Source of the DNA: Cyanobacteria bacterium FACHB-63
Lineage (GTDB): Bacteria > Cyanobacteriota > Cyanobacteriia > Leptolyngbyales > Leptolyngbyaceae
Direction: 5' to 3'
NCBI GenBank assembly: GCA_014695255.1
Contig: JACJNX010000042.1
Coordinates: 98,204-162,203 of the forward strand
DNA length: 64,000 nt
In this document: positions 63,808 through 64,000 of the stretch, in pieces
Position numbering within the stretch: position 1 is the first letter of the stretch
Layout: the number at the start of each line of letters is the position of its first letter
The notes under the pieces: model-generated
What the model saw: only the letters and a program-made list of their open reading frames with translations
Told to the model about the DNA's origin: nothing
Databases searched by the model: none
Position numbers and translations under genes: made by a program

Positions 63808-63853
63808 TTCTACATTAGAAGGAAATGTAACACTGTTTCCTTCTAATGTAGAA
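63808..63853. repeat. Perfect 18-bp inverted repeat with 10-bp spacer
   Basis: TTCTACATTAGAAGGAAA (63808-63825) and its exact reverse complement (63836-63853) flank TGTAACACTG. There is no T-run, so it is not a typical terminator. It lies between the broken antitoxin gene and an unidentified partial gene, as expected for an element end or a miniature inverted-repeat element. Confidence 0.75.
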
Positions 63854-63897
63854 TTAAGCTGTCCACTGACTCAAGAATTGCGTATAGCAGGGCTGTT

Positions 63898-64000
63898 TCA
63901 TTGTAGGAGAGGAAATATGCGCTGGAGTTGATTCGCCAACTGTCGCTTTGCGGTTGCCATTGAGGTAAAGCCTAATTGTCGAGCCAGCGTGATGAAGAAG
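63898..64000 (-). CDS. 3' end of an unidentified gene, cut by the window edge
   Basis: The last 34 codons before a TGA at 63898-63900 read TLARQLGFTSMATAKRQLAN and QLQRIFPLLQ. The composition is protein-like. With the adjoining inverted repeat and loss of neighbouring genes a transposase is possible, but 33 residues are not enough to say. Confidence 0.35.
   Translation of the reverse strand, partial: FFITLARQLGFTSMATAKRQLANQLQRIFPLLQ

Noticed and set aside
63772..63847. Small toxin frame after the antitoxin remnant
   Set aside because: The frame is only 24 codons and runs into the inverted repeat; it resembles no toxin.

Overview
The window is a cyanobacterial chromosome. The evidence is two photosystem II genes (psbI, psbN), NDH-1 subunit H, heme oxygenase, tocopherol and carotenoid enzymes, several protein families largely confined to cyanobacteria (DUF3082, DUF3769, DUF1350), and the very frequent HIP1 octamer GCGATCGC. 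The style resembles a mid-GC filamentous or Leptolyngbya-like genome, but species cannot be fixed from the sequence alone.

Layout. 1-2.9 kb: phytochrome-type kinase C-terminus, Rcp1-like receiver and a hybrid kinase. 3-10 kb: comM/yifB, a phosphoesterase, a TVP38/mercuric-reductase-like pair, heme oxygenase, a CobW GTPase and a Mo-nitro_C protein. 10.7-14.9 kb: tocopherol methyltransferase and prenyltransferase, tatC, an SH3 protein and hemJ. 15.1-15.5 kb: a cluster of DnaA boxes in a gene-free region, a candidate replication origin. 15.9-25.9 kb: DUF3082, ispE, ksgA, purM, rlpA, a MidA-type methyltransferase, ndhH and rsmH. 26-47 kb: outer-membrane and cell-envelope proteins, psbI, a GH38 mannosidase, psbN, a uracil-DNA glycosylase, UspA, fabG, crtD, an M16 peptidase, fructosamine kinase, and a C-terminal processing protease. 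47.4-50.7 kb: an NrtB-NrtA-NrtD-like ABC transporter operon behind a clear c-di-AMP (ydaO/yuaA) riboswitch. 50.9-56.2 kb: a conserved unknown, DUF1350, argS and a nadC-Uma2 pair. 57.5-60.1 kb: rpmG-rpsR-RNase R. 62.3-63.4 kb: LON-domain protein and rpsJ.

The right end (56.2-64 kb) is the decaying part. It holds two head-to-head junctions of 5'-truncated genes (near 56.57 and 61.01 kb), a DUF4160 gene frameshifted in a homopolymer, a response regulator frameshifted by one base and preceded by a triplicated 14-bp unit carrying decoy start codons, and an antitoxin-like gene split by a 28-bp double-hairpin insertion. A perfect 18-bp inverted repeat and the 3' end of an unidentified gene follow at the window edge.

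The most useful new observations are the candidate oriC, the c-di-AMP riboswitch on a nitrate/bicarbonate-family transporter, the small-repeat insertion in the antitoxin gene, and a possible small RNA with its own terminator near 10.4 kb. No tRNA, rRNA, CRISPR array or intact transposon was recognised.
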